Shown here: one piece after another, positions 6,983 through 16,991 of the stretch
Position numbering within the stretch: the first letter of the stretch is position 1
Layout of the letters: each line of letters begins with the position of its first letter
Assembly (NCBI RefSeq): GCF_028751195.1
Contig: NZ_CP066784.1
Location: 4,712,001 to 4,776,000 of the forward strand
DNA length: 64,000 nucleotides
Source: Alicyclobacillus sp. ALC3
Lineage (GTDB): Bacteria > Bacillota > Bacilli > Alicyclobacillales > Alicyclobacillaceae
Direction of reading: 5' to 3'
Program-made: the position numbers and the translations under genes
Notes under the pieces: model-generated
The model's input: the letters and a program-made list of their open reading frames with translations, nothing else
Told to the model about the DNA's origin: nothing
The model's database searches: none

Positions 6983-8674
6983 TTGAGCGCGACGATACTA
7001 GCCGTCATCCAGGTGTTCTTTGCAGTGGTGATTGGTCTATACTTCTGGAACTTGCTGAAAACCCAGCACAACAACCGCAACGCAATTGAAAAGGAGTCAC
7101 GCAAGGAACTGGACAAGTTGCGCAGAATGCGCAGCATTTCGTTAAGTGAGCCACTCTCAGAACGCACACGCCCGGCATCGCTAGATGACATTGTCGGTCA
7201 AAAGGACGGGCTGAAAGCACTGCGAGCCGCTATTTGCGGACCCAATCCGCAGCACGTTTTAATTTACGGCCCTCCCGGTATCGGGAAAACCGCTGCTGCA
7301 CGAGTGATTTTGGAAGAAGCGAAAGCAAATTCGGCATCTCCGTTCCAACCAGATGCCAAGTTCGTTGAACTAGATGCCACGACCGCGCGTTTCGACGAAC
7401 GCGGGATTGCGGACCCGCTGATTGGGTCGGTTCATGACCCCATCTATCAGGGCGCTGGAGCCATGGGTGTTGCTGGCATCCCCCAGCCGAAGCCGGGAGC
7501 AGTGACCAAGGCACACGGTGGTGTTTTGTTTATCGATGAAATCGGTGAATTGCACCCGATTCAAATGAACAAACTGCTGAAGGTCTTGGAAGACCGCAAG
7601 GTGTTTCTCGACAGCGCGTACTACAGTTCCGAAGACACCTCAATTCCGCCGCATGTGCACGACATTTTTTCCAACGGACTTCCAGCTGATTTCCGCTTAG
7701 TCGGTGCCACGACGCGTTCGCCGGAGGACATTCCGCCGGCAATCCGTTCGCGGTGCATGGAGATTTTCTTCAAGCCCTTGAGCGCAAACGAGATCCACTT
7801 AATCGCGACCAAGGCGGCAGCGAAACTAGGCATGCCAATCGCGGCTCGGGCTGTGTCTGAAATCACGAAGTATGCGACAAACGGTCGCGACTCCGTAAAC
7901 ATTGTTCAGATTGCGGGTGGGCTAGCGTTGTCTGAGCAGCGCAGCGACATCACGCTCGAAGACGTTCAGTGGGTGATACAATTTAGTCAGATCTCGCCGC
8001 GACCATCCAAGGATTTGCCGCTCCTCCCGCAAGTTGGGGTTGTAAACGGACTGGCCGTGTACGGGCCGTCGCAAGGAGTTGTGCTGGAAGTCGAAGTGTC
8101 TTCTAAGCCCGCACAGAAGAGAAAAGGAACCGTGACAATCACAGGTCTGGTTGAGGAAGAGACTGTCCGTTTGCGGGACCGCAGCATGCGGCGTAAGTCC
8201 ATGGCAAAAGGATCACTGGACAACGTCTTGACCTCGCTAGTCAAGAACTTCGGGATTGAAATTGCGGATTATGACTTGCACGTCAACTTTCCGGGGGGCA
8301 TGCCTGTAGACGGACCGAGCGCTGGTATCGCCATGGCCACTGCCGTATACTCAGCCATTACGGGCGTTCCCGTCCAAAATAAGGTGGCGATGACCGGAGA
8401 ACTGTCTTTGCGTGGACTGGTCAAACCTGTTGGCGGGGTGCCGGCGAAAATCGCTGCCGCTGCGGAGGCCGGGGCAGAAGTCGTGATCATCCCAAAGGAG
8501 AACTGGCAGGAAACATTCCGAGCTGACGGTACGCCTCGCATTGTACCCGTCGAACGGTTCGAAGATGTCCTGAAACTGTCTCTTGTCGGGGGGATGGAAG
8601 GAGAACTGACCAATCACAACTCTTCACTCGTCGTCCCCTCCGCCTCAGTGAGTGCTGCACCGCCGGCCCCTTAA
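6983..8674 (+). CDS. lonB: ATP-dependent protease LonB (membrane-anchored, sporulation type)
   Basis: LonB is a Lon-family AAA+ serine protease of spore formers; in B. subtilis it is made in the forespore. The frame opens at GTG 6938, but GGGAGGGG (6969-6976) points to TTG 6983, giving 563 residues whose beginning (MSATILAVIQVFFAVVIGLY) matches the known LonB N-terminus with one membrane segment. Walker A is GPPGIGKT and Walker B is VLFIDEIGE. The protease Ser lies in DGPSAGIAMA, and the Lys lies in GGVPAKIAAA. It lacks the long N-terminal substrate domain of LonA. A terminator and lonA follow. I did not find a convincing SigF/SigG promoter upstream. Confidence 0.95.
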   Translation: MSATILAVIQVFFAVVIGLYFWNLLKTQHNNRNAIEKESRKELDKLRRMRSISLSEPLSERTRPASLDDIVGQKDGLKALRAAICGPNPQHVLIYGPPGIGKTAAARVILEEAKANSASPFQPDAKFVELDATTARFDERGIADPLIGSVHDPIYQGAGAMGVAGIPQPKPGAVTKAHGGVLFIDEIGELHPIQMNKLLKVLEDRKVFLDSAYYSSEDTSIPPHVHDIFSNGLPADFRLVGATTRSPEDIPPAIRSRCMEIFFKPLSANEIHLIATKAAAKLGMPIAARAVSEITKYATNGRDSVNIVQIAGGLALSEQRSDITLEDVQWVIQFSQISPRPSKDLPLLPQVGVVNGLAVYGPSQGVVLEVEVSSKPAQKRKGTVTITGLVEEETVRLRDRSMRRKSMAKGSLDNVLTSLVKNFGIEIADYDLHVNFPGGMPVDGPSAGIAMATAVYSAITGVPVQNKVAMTGELSLRGLVKPVGGVPAKIAAAAEAGAEVVIIPKENWQETFRADGTPRIVPVERFEDVLKLSLVGGMEGELTNHNSSLVVPSASVSAAPPAP

Positions 8675-8702
8675 TGTTCGCAAGGGCCGTGGCCAAGTTT
8701 TT

Positions 8703-8740
8703 GACCTGGGGGGTCGATTAGACTTTCCCCAGGTCTTTTT
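8703..8740 (+). terminator. Terminator between lonB and lonA
   Basis: GACCTGGGG and CCCCAGGTC form a 9-bp stem with a 15-nt loop, followed by TTTTT. It lies 28 bp after lonB, so lonA needs its own promoter. Confidence 0.88.
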
Positions 8741-8782
8741 GTACAATTAACCTACATCCAGTCGCTGGAACTGGAATGAAAC

Positions 8783-11218
8783 ATGGGGGTGGGGACACTG
8801 ACCGCAAACGATTCAACAAATCAAGATGTGTATCCGCTGCTACCCCTTCGTGGATTGTTTTTATATCCATACATGGTTTTGCATTTTGACGTAGGTCGCG
8901 ATAAGTCGATCAAGGCGCTTGAGCAGGCCATGGTACAAGAGCACTTGATTCTGTTGACATCTCAGGAAGATGTACAGATTGATGAACCCGTGGAGTCTGA
9001 TTTGTACAAAGTCGGTACCGTTGCTCGTGTCAAACAGATGATGAAGCTTCCAAATGGTATCTTCCGCGTACTCGTAGAGGGTGTCGAGCGGGCCCGCATT
9101 GTTCGCTTCGTTCGCTCCGAGGGCTGGTTTGAAGTTGAAGTCGAGCACCATCCTGACCCGGAAACGACAGCATCTACTGAACTCCAAGCACTTATCCGCT
9201 CTGTCCTGCAGCAGTTCGAACAGTACGTCAAACTTTCCAAAAAAGTGGATCAAGAGACGTACGCCTCTGTTCTGGATATTGAGCACCCTGGCCGTTTGGC
9301 GGATGCTGTTGCTTCCCACCTGCCGCTAAAGATCAAGCAAAAGCAGTCTATTCTCGAAGCTTTCGACATCCGAGCCCGACTAGAACGGCTCCTGCAAACG
9401 CTCGCGGATGAGCGTGAGGTGCTCGAGTTAGAGCGAAAAATTCACCAGCGCGTGCGCAAGCAGATGGAGCGTACGCAGCGTGAGTACTACTTACGCGAGC
9501 AGATGAAGGCGATCCAGAAAGAACTTGGCGATCGGGAAGGCAGGACGACGGAAGTCGAAGAACTGCGGGCACAACTTGAACGGAAAAAACTGCCGGCAAC
9601 CGTGCGCGAGCGCGTTGACAAAGAGATTGACCGACTCGAGCGGATACCTGCAGCATCTGCCGAGGGCACTGTCGCCCGCACGTATATCGATTGGTTGCTG
9701 GCATTGCCTTGGACAGAACAGGCCAAATCGACTGTCAATCTCAAGAAAGCCGAAAAAATTCTCGATGAAGACCACTTCGGTCTGGAGAAGATCAAAGAAC
9801 GAATTCTCGAGTTTTTGGCAGTGCAAAAGCTTGCCTCGCGTCAGACTGGTCCCATTATCTGCTTGGCTGGACCGCCCGGGGTGGGGAAAACGTCACTGTC
9901 CAAGTCAATCGCGAAATCGCTCAACCGTCCCTTTGTTCGGGTTTCCCTCGGCGGCGTGCGCGATGAAGCCGAAATCCGTGGACATCGCCGCACTTACATT
10001 GGCGCGTTGCCCGGCCGAATCTTGCAGGGGATGAAACAAGCTGGAGTCAAGAATCCCGTGTTCCTGCTTGACGAGATTGACAAGATGGCGTCCGATTTTC
10101 GCGGTGACCCGTCATCTGCGATGCTTGAAGTCCTCGACCCGGAGCAGAATGCGACGTTCTCTGACCACTATGTGGAGATTCCGTTTGACTTATCGGATGT
10201 GTTGTTCATTACCACAGCGAACAATGTTTACGAAATCCCCGGCCCACTTCGCGATCGCATGGAAGTCATTCACTTGTCCGGGTACACGGAAGTGGAAAAA
10301 CTCGAGATTGCGAAACGCCACTTGCTCCCAAAACAGCGCGAGAAGCATGCGTTGACTGGAGACAAACTGCGCATCTCAGACGACGTGTTGCTGCGGGTGA
10401 TTCGCCTCTACTCGCGCGAAGCTGGCGTGCGGCAGTTGGATCGTCTGATGGCATCCATCTGTCGAAAGACAGCGCGCATCATCGCATCGGAAGCGGGTAA
10501 ACGCGTGCGCGTAACAGAGTCAGTGCTGACAGACTTTCTCGGCGCACCGATTTACCGGTACGGTGAAATCGACGAACGTGATCAAATTGGCGTCGTGAAC
10601 GGTTTGGCGTGGACGGAAAGCGGGGGCGATACGCTGTTGGTTGAAGTGTCAATCGTGCCTGGCAAAGGCAAGTTGGTTTTGACGGGACAACTCGGTGACG
10701 TGATGAAGGAGAGCGCGCAGACCGCTCTCTCCTACGTGAGGTCGCGGTCCCGGGAACTTTCCATCCCGCAGGACTTTGCAGAACGCGTCGATATCCATAT
10801 TCACGTACCAGAAGGCGCGATTCCGAAAGACGGTCCGTCGGCAGGCATCACGATGGCTACAGCGATTGCGTCGGCGTTGACCAACAGGCCGGTATCACGG
10901 GTGGTGGCAATGACGGGAGAAGTCACTCTGCGCGGGCGTGTGTTGCCGATTGGCGGTCTCAAGGAAAAGTCACTGGCTGCACACCGTGCAGGCATTGAAA
11001 CGATTGTAATTCCAGACGGTAATGAACGCGACGTCGCGGAGATTCCGGAATCAGTCCGGAGCGCCCTGCAGTTCGTCCCTGTGCATCACATGGATGAAGT
11101 CTTGCGCGCGGCCCTCTTGCCTGGCAACGATGAGGCTAACCCACTGTTCGAAGAAGACCCGGAGTCGTTTCCCGCAATCGTACAAGAGGGGTACCTTGAG
11201 GAGCGCACACATCAGTGA
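8783..11218 (+). CDS. lonA: ATP-dependent protease LonA
   Basis: LonA is the cytosolic Lon protease that removes damaged and short-lived regulatory proteins. The 811 residues follow the family layout: N-terminal LON domain ([14 protein letters not shown]), helical linker, AAA+ domain with GPPGVGKT and [10 protein letters not shown], and protease domain with Ser in [11 protein letters not shown] and Lys in [13 protein letters not shown] 8783 has only a weak SD; GGGGGTGGGG lies just inside the frame, so a slightly later non-ATG start is possible. The 3' end overlaps ysxC by 4 bases (GTGA), so the GTPase gene is co-expressed. Confidence 0.97.
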   Translation: MGVGTLTANDSTNQDVYPLLPLRGLFLYPYMVLHFDVGRDKSIKALEQAMVQEHLILLTSQEDVQIDEPVESDLYKVGTVARVKQMMKLPNGIFRVLVEGVERARIVRFVRSEGWFEVEVEHHPDPETTASTELQALIRSVLQQFEQYVKLSKKVDQETYASVLDIEHPGRLADAVASHLPLKIKQKQSILEAFDIRARLERLLQTLADEREVLELERKIHQRVRKQMERTQREYYLREQMKAIQKELGDREGRTTEVEELRAQLERKKLPATVRERVDKEIDRLERIPAASAEGTVARTYIDWLLALPWTEQAKSTVNLKKAEKILDEDHFGLEKIKERILEFLAVQKLASRQTGPIICLAGPPGVGKTSLSKSIAKSLNRPFVRVSLGGVRDEAEIRGHRRTYIGALPGRILQGMKQAGVKNPVFLLDEIDKMASDFRGDPSSAMLEVLDPEQNATFSDHYVEIPFDLSDVLFITTANNVYEIPGPLRDRMEVIHLSGYTEVEKLEIAKRHLLPKQREKHALTGDKLRISDDVLLRVIRLYSREAGVRQLDRLMASICRKTARIIASEAGKRVRVTESVLTDFLGAPIYRYGEIDERDQIGVVNGLAWTESGGDTLLVEVSIVPGKGKLVLTGQLGDVMKESAQTALSYVRSRSRELSIPQDFAERVDIHIHVPEGAIPKDGPSAGITMATAIASALTNRPVSRVVAMTGEVTLRGRVLPIGGLKEKSLAAHRAGIETIVIPDGNERDVAEIPESVRSALQFVPVHHMDEVLRAALLPGNDEANPLFEEDPESFPAIVQEGYLEERTHQ

Positions 11219-11820
11219 TCATTCGACAAGTAGCTTTTGAACTGAGTGCTGTTCGCCCAGACCAGTGGCCTGATGACGGTTTGCCGGAGTTCGCGTTTAT
11301 TGGGCGTAGCAATGTTGGGAAGTCGTCACTGTTGAACAAACTGCTTGGGCGCAAGTCCATTGCTCGTGTGTCGGCAACCCCAGGGAAGACGCAGCAGATT
11401 AATTTCTTTCGTGTCAACGACCAATTTCGCTTCGCTGATTTGCCCGGGTATGGCTACGCCTCTGTGAGCAAAGCCGAGCGGGCTGGATTCACCAAGATGA
11501 TTGCAACTTACCTTGAACACAGACAGCCTTTGGCGCGGGTCATGCACTTGATTGATATTCGCCATGACCCGACGGTGAATGATTGCTCGATGCACGCCGA
11601 GTTAATGCAACTCGGCGTGCCTTTGTGCGTGGTGGTGACGAAATCGGACAAGCTGTCGCGTGGGCAACACCAGCGCTCCGTGTCGCGCATTGCACAGGTG
11701 CTGAAGACGCCATATGCGGTCATGCCAGTATCCAGTGGGAACGGAGCCGGGATCGAAGACTTGTGGACCGTAATCGAGGCAGACCTTGACACATTGCGGC
11801 CGATGTCCCCCGAGGCGTAA
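11215..11820 (+). CDS. ysxC: Ribosome biogenesis GTPase YsxC/EngB
   Basis: YsxC (EngB, YihA) is an essential GTPase that assists assembly of the large ribosomal subunit. The 201 residues contain G1 [10 protein letters not shown]2-region Thr in SATPGKT, G3 DLPGYG, G4 TKSDK and G5 VSSG. GTG 11215 overlaps the lonA stop codon; GAGGAG lies 12-13 nt upstream, so coupling to lonA translation is likely. The lonA-ysxC-hemA order is that of B. subtilis. A short hairpin without a T run follows (GACTTCACCG / CGGTGA), then the hem promoter. Confidence 0.96.
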   Translation: MIIRQVAFELSAVRPDQWPDDGLPEFAFIGRSNVGKSSLLNKLLGRKSIARVSATPGKTQQINFFRVNDQFRFADLPGYGYASVSKAERAGFTKMIATYLEHRQPLARVMHLIDIRHDPTVNDCSMHAELMQLGVPLCVVVTKSDKLSRGQHQRSVSRIAQVLKTPYAVMPVSSGNGAGIEDLWTVIEADLDTLRPMSPEA

Positions 11821-11879
11821 TCGTTCACGATGACTTCACCGTTTCGGTGACACGCATCGACAGTCGGACTTGTCAGGCG

Positions 11880-11888
11880 TGGTACAAT
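11880..11888 (+). promoter_or_regulatory. Extended -10 promoter of the hem operon
   Basis: TGGTACAAT (TG at 11880-11881, TACAAT at 11883-11888) is an extended -10 element 48 bp before hemA. A TCGACA lies upstream at a long 20-bp spacing, so the promoter may rely on the extended -10. Confidence 0.6.
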
Positions 11889-11935
11889 AGGTTTGGTTCT
11901 AGACTGACACACTCTGACAGGAGGTGGTGACGCGG

Positions 11936-13312
11936 ATGCACTTGATTATGGTAGGTATGAACCATCGTACAGCTTCCGTCGAGTTGCGTGAACGCGTCAG
12001 CATCGTTGAGGATGACCTCGCGTCTGTTTATGGACAGTTGCGCGATTTGCGCACAGTCTACGAGAGTGTTGTGCTGTCGACTTGTAACCGCACCGAAATT
12101 TACACAGTTGTGACGACACGGGACTCAGCCGAGGACTATTTGCTGAAGTATTTAGCGCGTCGGGCTGGTCTTTCCGAAGAAAACATCCGAGCACACACGC
12201 TCACGTTGCAAGGTGAAGAAGTGGTTCGCCACCTCATGAAAGTCTCGTCGGGTCTTGACTCGATGGTGGTGGGGGAGACACAGATCCTGGGTCAAGTTCG
12301 CGATGCGTTTTCGCTGGCCCACGAACATGGGGCCACTGGGCTGATATTGAATCAGTTGTTTAGGACATCGATTCACCTCGGGAAACGTGCTCACACAGAG
12401 ACAACAATCGGACAAAATGCCGTATCCGTCAGCTATGCTGCGGTGCAACTTGCGCGCAAAGTGTTCGGCGAACTGACAGGGCGTCGCGTTTTGGTCGTAG
12501 GTGCTGGTAAGATGAGTCAACTCACGACACAGTACTTGTATGAACATGGGATGACCGATGTCCACGTGGTTAACCGTTCACTGGCGCGCGCTGAGGCACT
12601 TGCGCAACAGTTTGGGGGTTCTTCAGTTCCCTGGAGTTCCTTGTCAGGCGAACTCACGGCGGCTGATATCGTGATCTCATCGACTAGTTCGAAGCAGATT
12701 GTACTCTCCCGTGTGATGGTTGAACAGGCTGCTCAAGGACGCGGCACGAGACCTTTGTTGTTGGTCGACATCGCGGTGCCGCGCGACATCGATCCCGAAG
12801 CAGGTTCGGTACGGAATGTCTTCCTTTATGATATTGATGATTTGGAAGGCGTCGTAGCGGCCAACCAGGCTGAACGATTGCGTCAGGCTGCTCTCGTCGA
12901 GTCGATGATTCAGGACGGGCTGTCGTCGTTCGTAGAGTGGCTCGCAGAACAGCGCGTAGTACCAGTGATCGCGGCCGTTCGCGCGCGCGGAGAGGACATT
13001 CACGAACGCGTAATGGCGAGCTTGGAGCGAAAACTTCCGGACCTCTCAGAGCGCGAGAGGAAGCTGATTCGAAAACACGCTATGAGCATCGTGAACCAGT
13101 TGCTGCGAGAGCCTGTGCAGTACATGAAGGAGCGGGCAGGTGTTTCGGAGGGTGTTGACGAGGTGGAGTGGTTCGCGGACATGTTCGGCGTGGCCGAACA
13201 GGCAGACTTGCAACCAGTCCTTGGTGGGCTACTGGAGAGCGTGACGAACACTGCGCAACAGGGTACAGAGCGTGTGACGAGAGCAACAGGGCTGCAACCG
13301 GCCCTGCGCTGA
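11936..13312 (+). CDS. hemA: Glutamyl-tRNA reductase
   Basis: HemA reduces glutamyl-tRNA with NADPH to glutamate-1-semialdehyde, the first committed step of C5 tetrapyrrole synthesis. The catalytic cysteine is C50 in LSTCNRTEIY. The signature GLDSMVVGETQILGQV and the NADPH-binding stretch VLVVGAGKMSQL are present, followed by the C-terminal dimerisation helices. ATG 11936 has the full SD AGGAGGTG (11919-11926); the frame is also open to GTG 11924, inside the SD. It has 458 residues and is the first of six hem genes in one run, so it starts a coordinated pathway with hemL at the end. Confidence 0.97.
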   Translation: MHLIMVGMNHRTASVELRERVSIVEDDLASVYGQLRDLRTVYESVVLSTCNRTEIYTVVTTRDSAEDYLLKYLARRAGLSEENIRAHTLTLQGEEVVRHLMKVSSGLDSMVVGETQILGQVRDAFSLAHEHGATGLILNQLFRTSIHLGKRAHTETTIGQNAVSVSYAAVQLARKVFGELTGRRVLVVGAGKMSQLTTQYLYEHGMTDVHVVNRSLARAEALAQQFGGSSVPWSSLSGELTAADIVISSTSSKQIVLSRVMVEQAAQGRGTRPLLLVDIAVPRDIDPEAGSVRNVFLYDIDDLEGVVAANQAERLRQAALVESMIQDGLSSFVEWLAEQRVVPVIAAVRARGEDIHERVMASLERKLPDLSERERKLIRKHAMSIVNQLLREPVQYMKERAGVSEGVDEVEWFADMFGVAEQADLQPVLGGLLESVTNTAQQGTERVTRATGLQPALR

Positions 13313-13319
13313 GCGGCGC

Positions 13320-14135
13320 ATGGGGGCGATGCGCGCGTCATACGACGCATTTAACCTGCTGTACGCAGTGAGTCTGATCTTGTTTTTTATCGACATCATA
13401 CACCCGCGCCGCTTCGTGAATCGAACGGCGCTGGTCTTATTGTTTGGCGCTTTTGTCCTTGACACGGTGTTCTTGTTTCTGCGCCTGCGCGCTTACGGAC
13501 ACGTTCCCGTGTATTCACGGTTTGACGTTTTACTGGTACTGTCATGGCTGATTCTGCTGGCAGCGCTGGTCCTCGATGCGTTTTTCAAAGTTGGCCTATT
13601 GGTGTTTTTTGTGAATCTGGTAGGTTACGCGTCTGTCGCTTTCGACCTTTACCGACCGACCGGCAACATTCACTATCCCACTCACATGGTAGATTTACTG
13701 GTCGTGCACATTTCACTTGCAGTTGTGAGTTACGCGTGCTTTGTTTTTGCGTTCGTCGCGTCGTTCATGTACCTTATACAGGATTGGTTGCTGCGTGCAA
13801 AACGCTGGAATCAGTGGTACTTTCGACTGCCTGCGTTGGAACGACTTGACACCTACGCATTTCGTGCAGTAGTGCTTGGTGTCCCGACCCTCTTGGTAGC
13901 GATGGTGCTCGGCGTAATCTGGGGGAAAGTTGTTCTTGGTCGTTGGGTGATATTGGATCCTAAACCGCTTGCCACGTTTATCGTCTGGTTGATGTACAGC
14001 GTGTACCTTGGATTTCGCCTGCGGTCCGGATGGGGGGGACGGGCACTTGCTCGGTACAACATGGCCTGCGCTGTGGCGGTCGTTCTTAATTTTGTAGTGG
14101 TCAATCTGTACTCCAATTTTCACCACGCGTTCTAG
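13320..14135 (+). CDS. hemX: HemX, CcsA-like integral membrane protein
   Basis: This 271-residue protein has about eight membrane segments (for example LLYAVSLILFFIDII and VPTLLVAMVLGVIW). It resembles the cytochrome c assembly CcsA/CcmC family, including His residues in VVHISLA and NFHH. In B. subtilis the gene in this position, HemX, lowers the cellular level of HemA; the mechanism is not visible here. It starts 7 bp after hemA at ATG 13320 or ATG 13329; neither has a strong SD, so translation may be coupled to hemA. It fits the hemA-hemX-hemC order. Confidence 0.9.
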   Translation: MGAMRASYDAFNLLYAVSLILFFIDIIHPRRFVNRTALVLLFGAFVLDTVFLFLRLRAYGHVPVYSRFDVLLVLSWLILLAALVLDAFFKVGLLVFFVNLVGYASVAFDLYRPTGNIHYPTHMVDLLVVHISLAVVSYACFVFAFVASFMYLIQDWLLRAKRWNQWYFRLPALERLDTYAFRAVVLGVPTLLVAMVLGVIWGKVVLGRWVILDPKPLATFIVWLMYSVYLGFRLRSGWGGRALARYNMACAVAVVLNFVVVNLYSNFHHAF

Positions 14136-14160
14136 CGGGTGGTCAGCGAGGTTTTGTCAC

Positions 14161-15072
14161 GTGCGAACGATTCGTGTTGTGTCTCGTCGAAGTCAGCTTG
14201 CCATGGCACAGACAAAGTGGACTATTGAACGTCTGCGAGCCGCGGTTCCAGCTTGGGAATTTGAAATTGTCCCAATCGTAACACAAGGCGACCGTATTCA
14301 AAACGTACCGTTGTCCGAAGTCGGGGGGAAGGGATTATTCGTCTCCGAAGTCGAGCAGGCGATTGCGCAAGACCATGGCGACATGACTGTACATAGTCTC
14401 AAGGACGTGCCCGCAGACCTGTTGCCGGGTTTGGTTCTAGCAGGGTATCCAGAGCGCGTTGAGCCAAGAGATGCATTGGTGAGTCGGCAGAACTTACGGC
14501 TCGCAGACTTGCCGCAACACGCACGCATCGGGACGTCGAGCCTACGGCGAGCCGCGCAGTTGCGCGCGAAGCGACCGGACTTGGAGATTGTTTCAATTCG
14601 CGGCAACATTGATACACGACTACAGAAACTCGAATTGGACGGTCTCGACGGTGTGATTCTTGCAGCCGCGGGGCTTGTGCGCATGGGATGGGATGACCGA
14701 ATATCTGAACTCTTGGCGCCGGACATCTGCCTTCCCGCCGTCGGTCAAGGCGTCCTCGGCATTGAATGTCGCGCCACGGACGCAGACCTGATAGAGGTCC
14801 TTCAGGCGATTACGCACGAACCGACGCGCACAGCGGTGCTGGCAGAGCGCACCTTTTTGGGGCGTCTTGAGGGTGGGTGTCAGGTGCCAATTGCAGGATA
14901 TGCTCAGGTGCTGCCGACGGGAGCGGTGTCCATGACTGGTCTGGTGGCCACGGAAGACGGGCGACGTGTGCTGCGCGCGCACGCGGAGAGAGAGGATGCT
15001 GTTTCCGCCGGGCAAGTCGTTGCTGACGACTTGCTGGCTCGCGGTGCAGCAGAGATTGTCGCACAGGGTTGA
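14161..15072 (+). CDS. hemC: Porphobilinogen deaminase (hydroxymethylbilane synthase)
   Basis: HemC joins four porphobilinogen units into linear hydroxymethylbilane in the cytosol. The cysteine that carries the dipyrromethane cofactor is C240 in RLEGGCQVPIAGY, and the catalytic Asp is in DMTVHSLKDVP (D74 or D82 region). Basic substrate-binding residues lie in GTSSLRRAAQL. The protein has 303 residues, normal for the family. It starts at GTG 14161 with GCGAGG about 9 nt upstream. It is the third gene of the hem operon, 25 bp after hemX. Confidence 0.97.
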   Translation: MRTIRVVSRRSQLAMAQTKWTIERLRAAVPAWEFEIVPIVTQGDRIQNVPLSEVGGKGLFVSEVEQAIAQDHGDMTVHSLKDVPADLLPGLVLAGYPERVEPRDALVSRQNLRLADLPQHARIGTSSLRRAAQLRAKRPDLEIVSIRGNIDTRLQKLELDGLDGVILAAAGLVRMGWDDRISELLAPDICLPAVGQGVLGIECRATDADLIEVLQAITHEPTRTAVLAERTFLGRLEGGCQVPIAGYAQVLPTGAVSMTGLVATEDGRRVLRAHAEREDAVSAGQVVADDLLARGAAEIVAQG

Positions 15073-15121
15073 ATTTCTCGGAATTCTGGCGCTGGAACCA
15101 TCGGGAAGGCGAGGTGACGTG

Positions 15122-15973
15122 ATGACGCAAACAAGTGAGGACCCGAGCCGAACAGAGTCGCCACTGGCTGGTTGTACTGTGTTGATTACGCGACCGCAAG
15201 CCGCGTCACAACCGTTGGCAGACCGCGTGCGCGCTTTAGGCGGGCGGCCGCTTGTCGCACCGCTGATTGAAGTCACTTATCCAGACCAGGAACTTACTTT
15301 CGAGCCCCCGTTCAACTCGTTCTCAGACCGCTTTGATGCTGTGGCTGTGACGTCGGCCAACGCCGTTCGAGGTTGGATGCAGGGTGACGCATTGAATTCA
15401 CGCCGTCAGGCGGTGTCTGGTGCGCGCTGGTTTGTAGTTGGTGAACGAACGCAGCACGCGCTGCAGGCCGTCGGCATCGATGGAGATGTTCCGGAAGGGT
15501 GTAAAACTGGCCAAGACCTCGCCGTTTACCTCGCCGAGCAGCGAGCGACTGAGCGTATGATGGGTAGCCGCATCCTGTATTTGCGTGGCTCTCTAGCCAG
15601 CCCGGTGTTTCGTCAAGTTCTTAGCGACGCGGGGTGGCAGGTGACGGAGTGTATTTGCTACGAAGTCCGCTCGGCGCCTTGGCCAGACAGCGCCTGGCAA
15701 GCGTTTCTCGAAGCCCCTTCGCCGCGGGCGGTTTTGTTGTTCAGTCCATCGGCTGTGCAGACGCTTGTTCGTCACCTGACAACGATGGGGACGCCGCCCG
15801 CGTGGCTGCACGGAACGGTAATCACCTGCGTCGGTACAACCACAGCAAAGGCCTGCACCGAGTCCGGGTTACCGGTGCATGCCATTGCGACCCGCCCCGA
15901 CCAAGATGCTCTGTTGTCTGCCACCGTGACTGCGGTGTCCGACGCTCGGAACCACTCGCCATTCAGCGTCTGA
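15122..15973 (+). CDS. hemD: Uroporphyrinogen-III synthase
   Basis: HemD closes hydroxymethylbilane with inversion of ring D to give uroporphyrinogen III. The 283-residue protein has the two-lobed, weakly conserved pattern of the family: VLITRPQAASQPLADRVRA at the start, AVTSANAVRG near residue 76, and LLFSPSAVQTLVRHL near residue 205. The frame opens inside hemC at 14966, but ATG 15122 has the SD GGCGAGGTGA upstream and is the likely start. A 16-residue polar N-terminal extension precedes the conserved core. It lies between hemC and hemB. Confidence 0.93.
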   Translation: MTQTSEDPSRTESPLAGCTVLITRPQAASQPLADRVRALGGRPLVAPLIEVTYPDQELTFEPPFNSFSDRFDAVAVTSANAVRGWMQGDALNSRRQAVSGARWFVVGERTQHALQAVGIDGDVPEGCKTGQDLAVYLAEQRATERMMGSRILYLRGSLASPVFRQVLSDAGWQVTECICYEVRSAPWPDSAWQAFLEAPSPRAVLLFSPSAVQTLVRHLTTMGTPPAWLHGTVITCVGTTTAKACTESGLPVHAIATRPDQDALLSATVTAVSDARNHSPFSV

Positions 15974-15995
15974 AGAAAATGAGGAGGGAACAAGC

Positions 15996-16988
15996 ATGCT
16001 TGAGAGCTTTGACCGTCACCGCCGACTCCGCACCACACCCGCCATGCGCAGACTGGTTCAGGAGTTTCGGTACACACCGGAGGACTTTATCTATCCAATG
16101 TTTGTGCAAGAAGGGCTACATGGGCAAGAAGAAATAGCCGCAATGCCGGGTGTCTATCACTACGGTCTGGAAGAATTCCGTCAAGAAGTGCTCGAACTCT
16201 CGAGACTCGGTGTACCGAGTATTTTGCTGTTTGGAGTCCCTGAGGAAAAAGACGAACTCAGTTCGAGTGCGTATGCGGAAAGAGGGATTGTGCAGGAGGC
16301 GGTTCGTGCGGCCAAAGAGGAGAACCCCGACCTTCTGGTGATGACTGATGTGTGTCTGTGTCAGTACAACCAAGCGGGTCACTGTGGCTTGGTTCAGGAT
16401 GGGAAAATCGTCAATGACCCTAGTCTTGACTTGCTAGCTCGCACCGCGGTTTCTCATGCTGCGGCGGGTGCTGACGTGGTCGCACCCTCGGACATGATGG
16501 ATGGCCGGGTTGCTGCCATTCGCGCAGCGCTCGACCGCGAAGGTTTGATTGACACGTCAATTTTGTCATACGCGGTGAAGTACGCTTCTGCCTTTTACGG
16601 ACCTTTTCGTGAAGCGGCACACTCCACGCCAGCGTTTGGCGACCGTAAGACCTATCAAATGAACCCGGCAAATGTCCGCGAAGCCGTGCGCGAGACGGCT
16701 TCTGATTTGGCTGAAGGTGCCGACATGGTGATGGTCAAGCCAGCACTGTCGTATATGGACGTGACGAAGACAATCCGGGATCAATTTGACGTGCCTGTTG
16801 GCACTTACAACGTGAGTGCCGAGTACAGCATGGTGAAAGCCGCGGCAGCACAAGGATGGATTGACGAACGAGCGATGGTGACGGAAATTCTGACTTCGTT
16901 TAAACGCGCCGGCGCAGACTTCATCCTCTCGTATCACGCAAAAGACGCGGCGCGCTGGCATCGGGAAGAACTAGGGTTGGAGGGATAA
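15996..16988 (+). CDS. hemB: Delta-aminolevulinic acid dehydratase (porphobilinogen synthase)
   Basis: HemB condenses two 5-aminolevulinate molecules to porphobilinogen. The Schiff-base lysines are K195 in AVKYASAFYGPF and K248 in MVKPALSYMD. The active-site metal cysteines C120, C122 and C130 lie in DVCLCQYNQAGHC, so this is the zinc-dependent type. It has 330 residues, as expected. GAGGAGG precedes ATG 15996. It lies 22 bp after hemD and 3 bp before hemL. Confidence 0.97.
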   Translation: MLESFDRHRRLRTTPAMRRLVQEFRYTPEDFIYPMFVQEGLHGQEEIAAMPGVYHYGLEEFRQEVLELSRLGVPSILLFGVPEEKDELSSSAYAERGIVQEAVRAAKEENPDLLVMTDVCLCQYNQAGHCGLVQDGKIVNDPSLDLLARTAVSHAAAGADVVAPSDMMDGRVAAIRAALDREGLIDTSILSYAVKYASAFYGPFREAAHSTPAFGDRKTYQMNPANVREAVRETASDLAEGADMVMVKPALSYMDVTKTIRDQFDVPVGTYNVSAEYSMVKAAAAQGWIDERAMVTEILTSFKRAGADFILSYHAKDAARWHREELGLEG

Positions 16989-16991
16989 GCG

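Noticed and set aside
14298-15276. Minus-strand frames of 142 and 218 residues opposite hemC and hemD
   Set aside because: They are antisense shadows of genuine hem genes, with no SD or recognisable domain.
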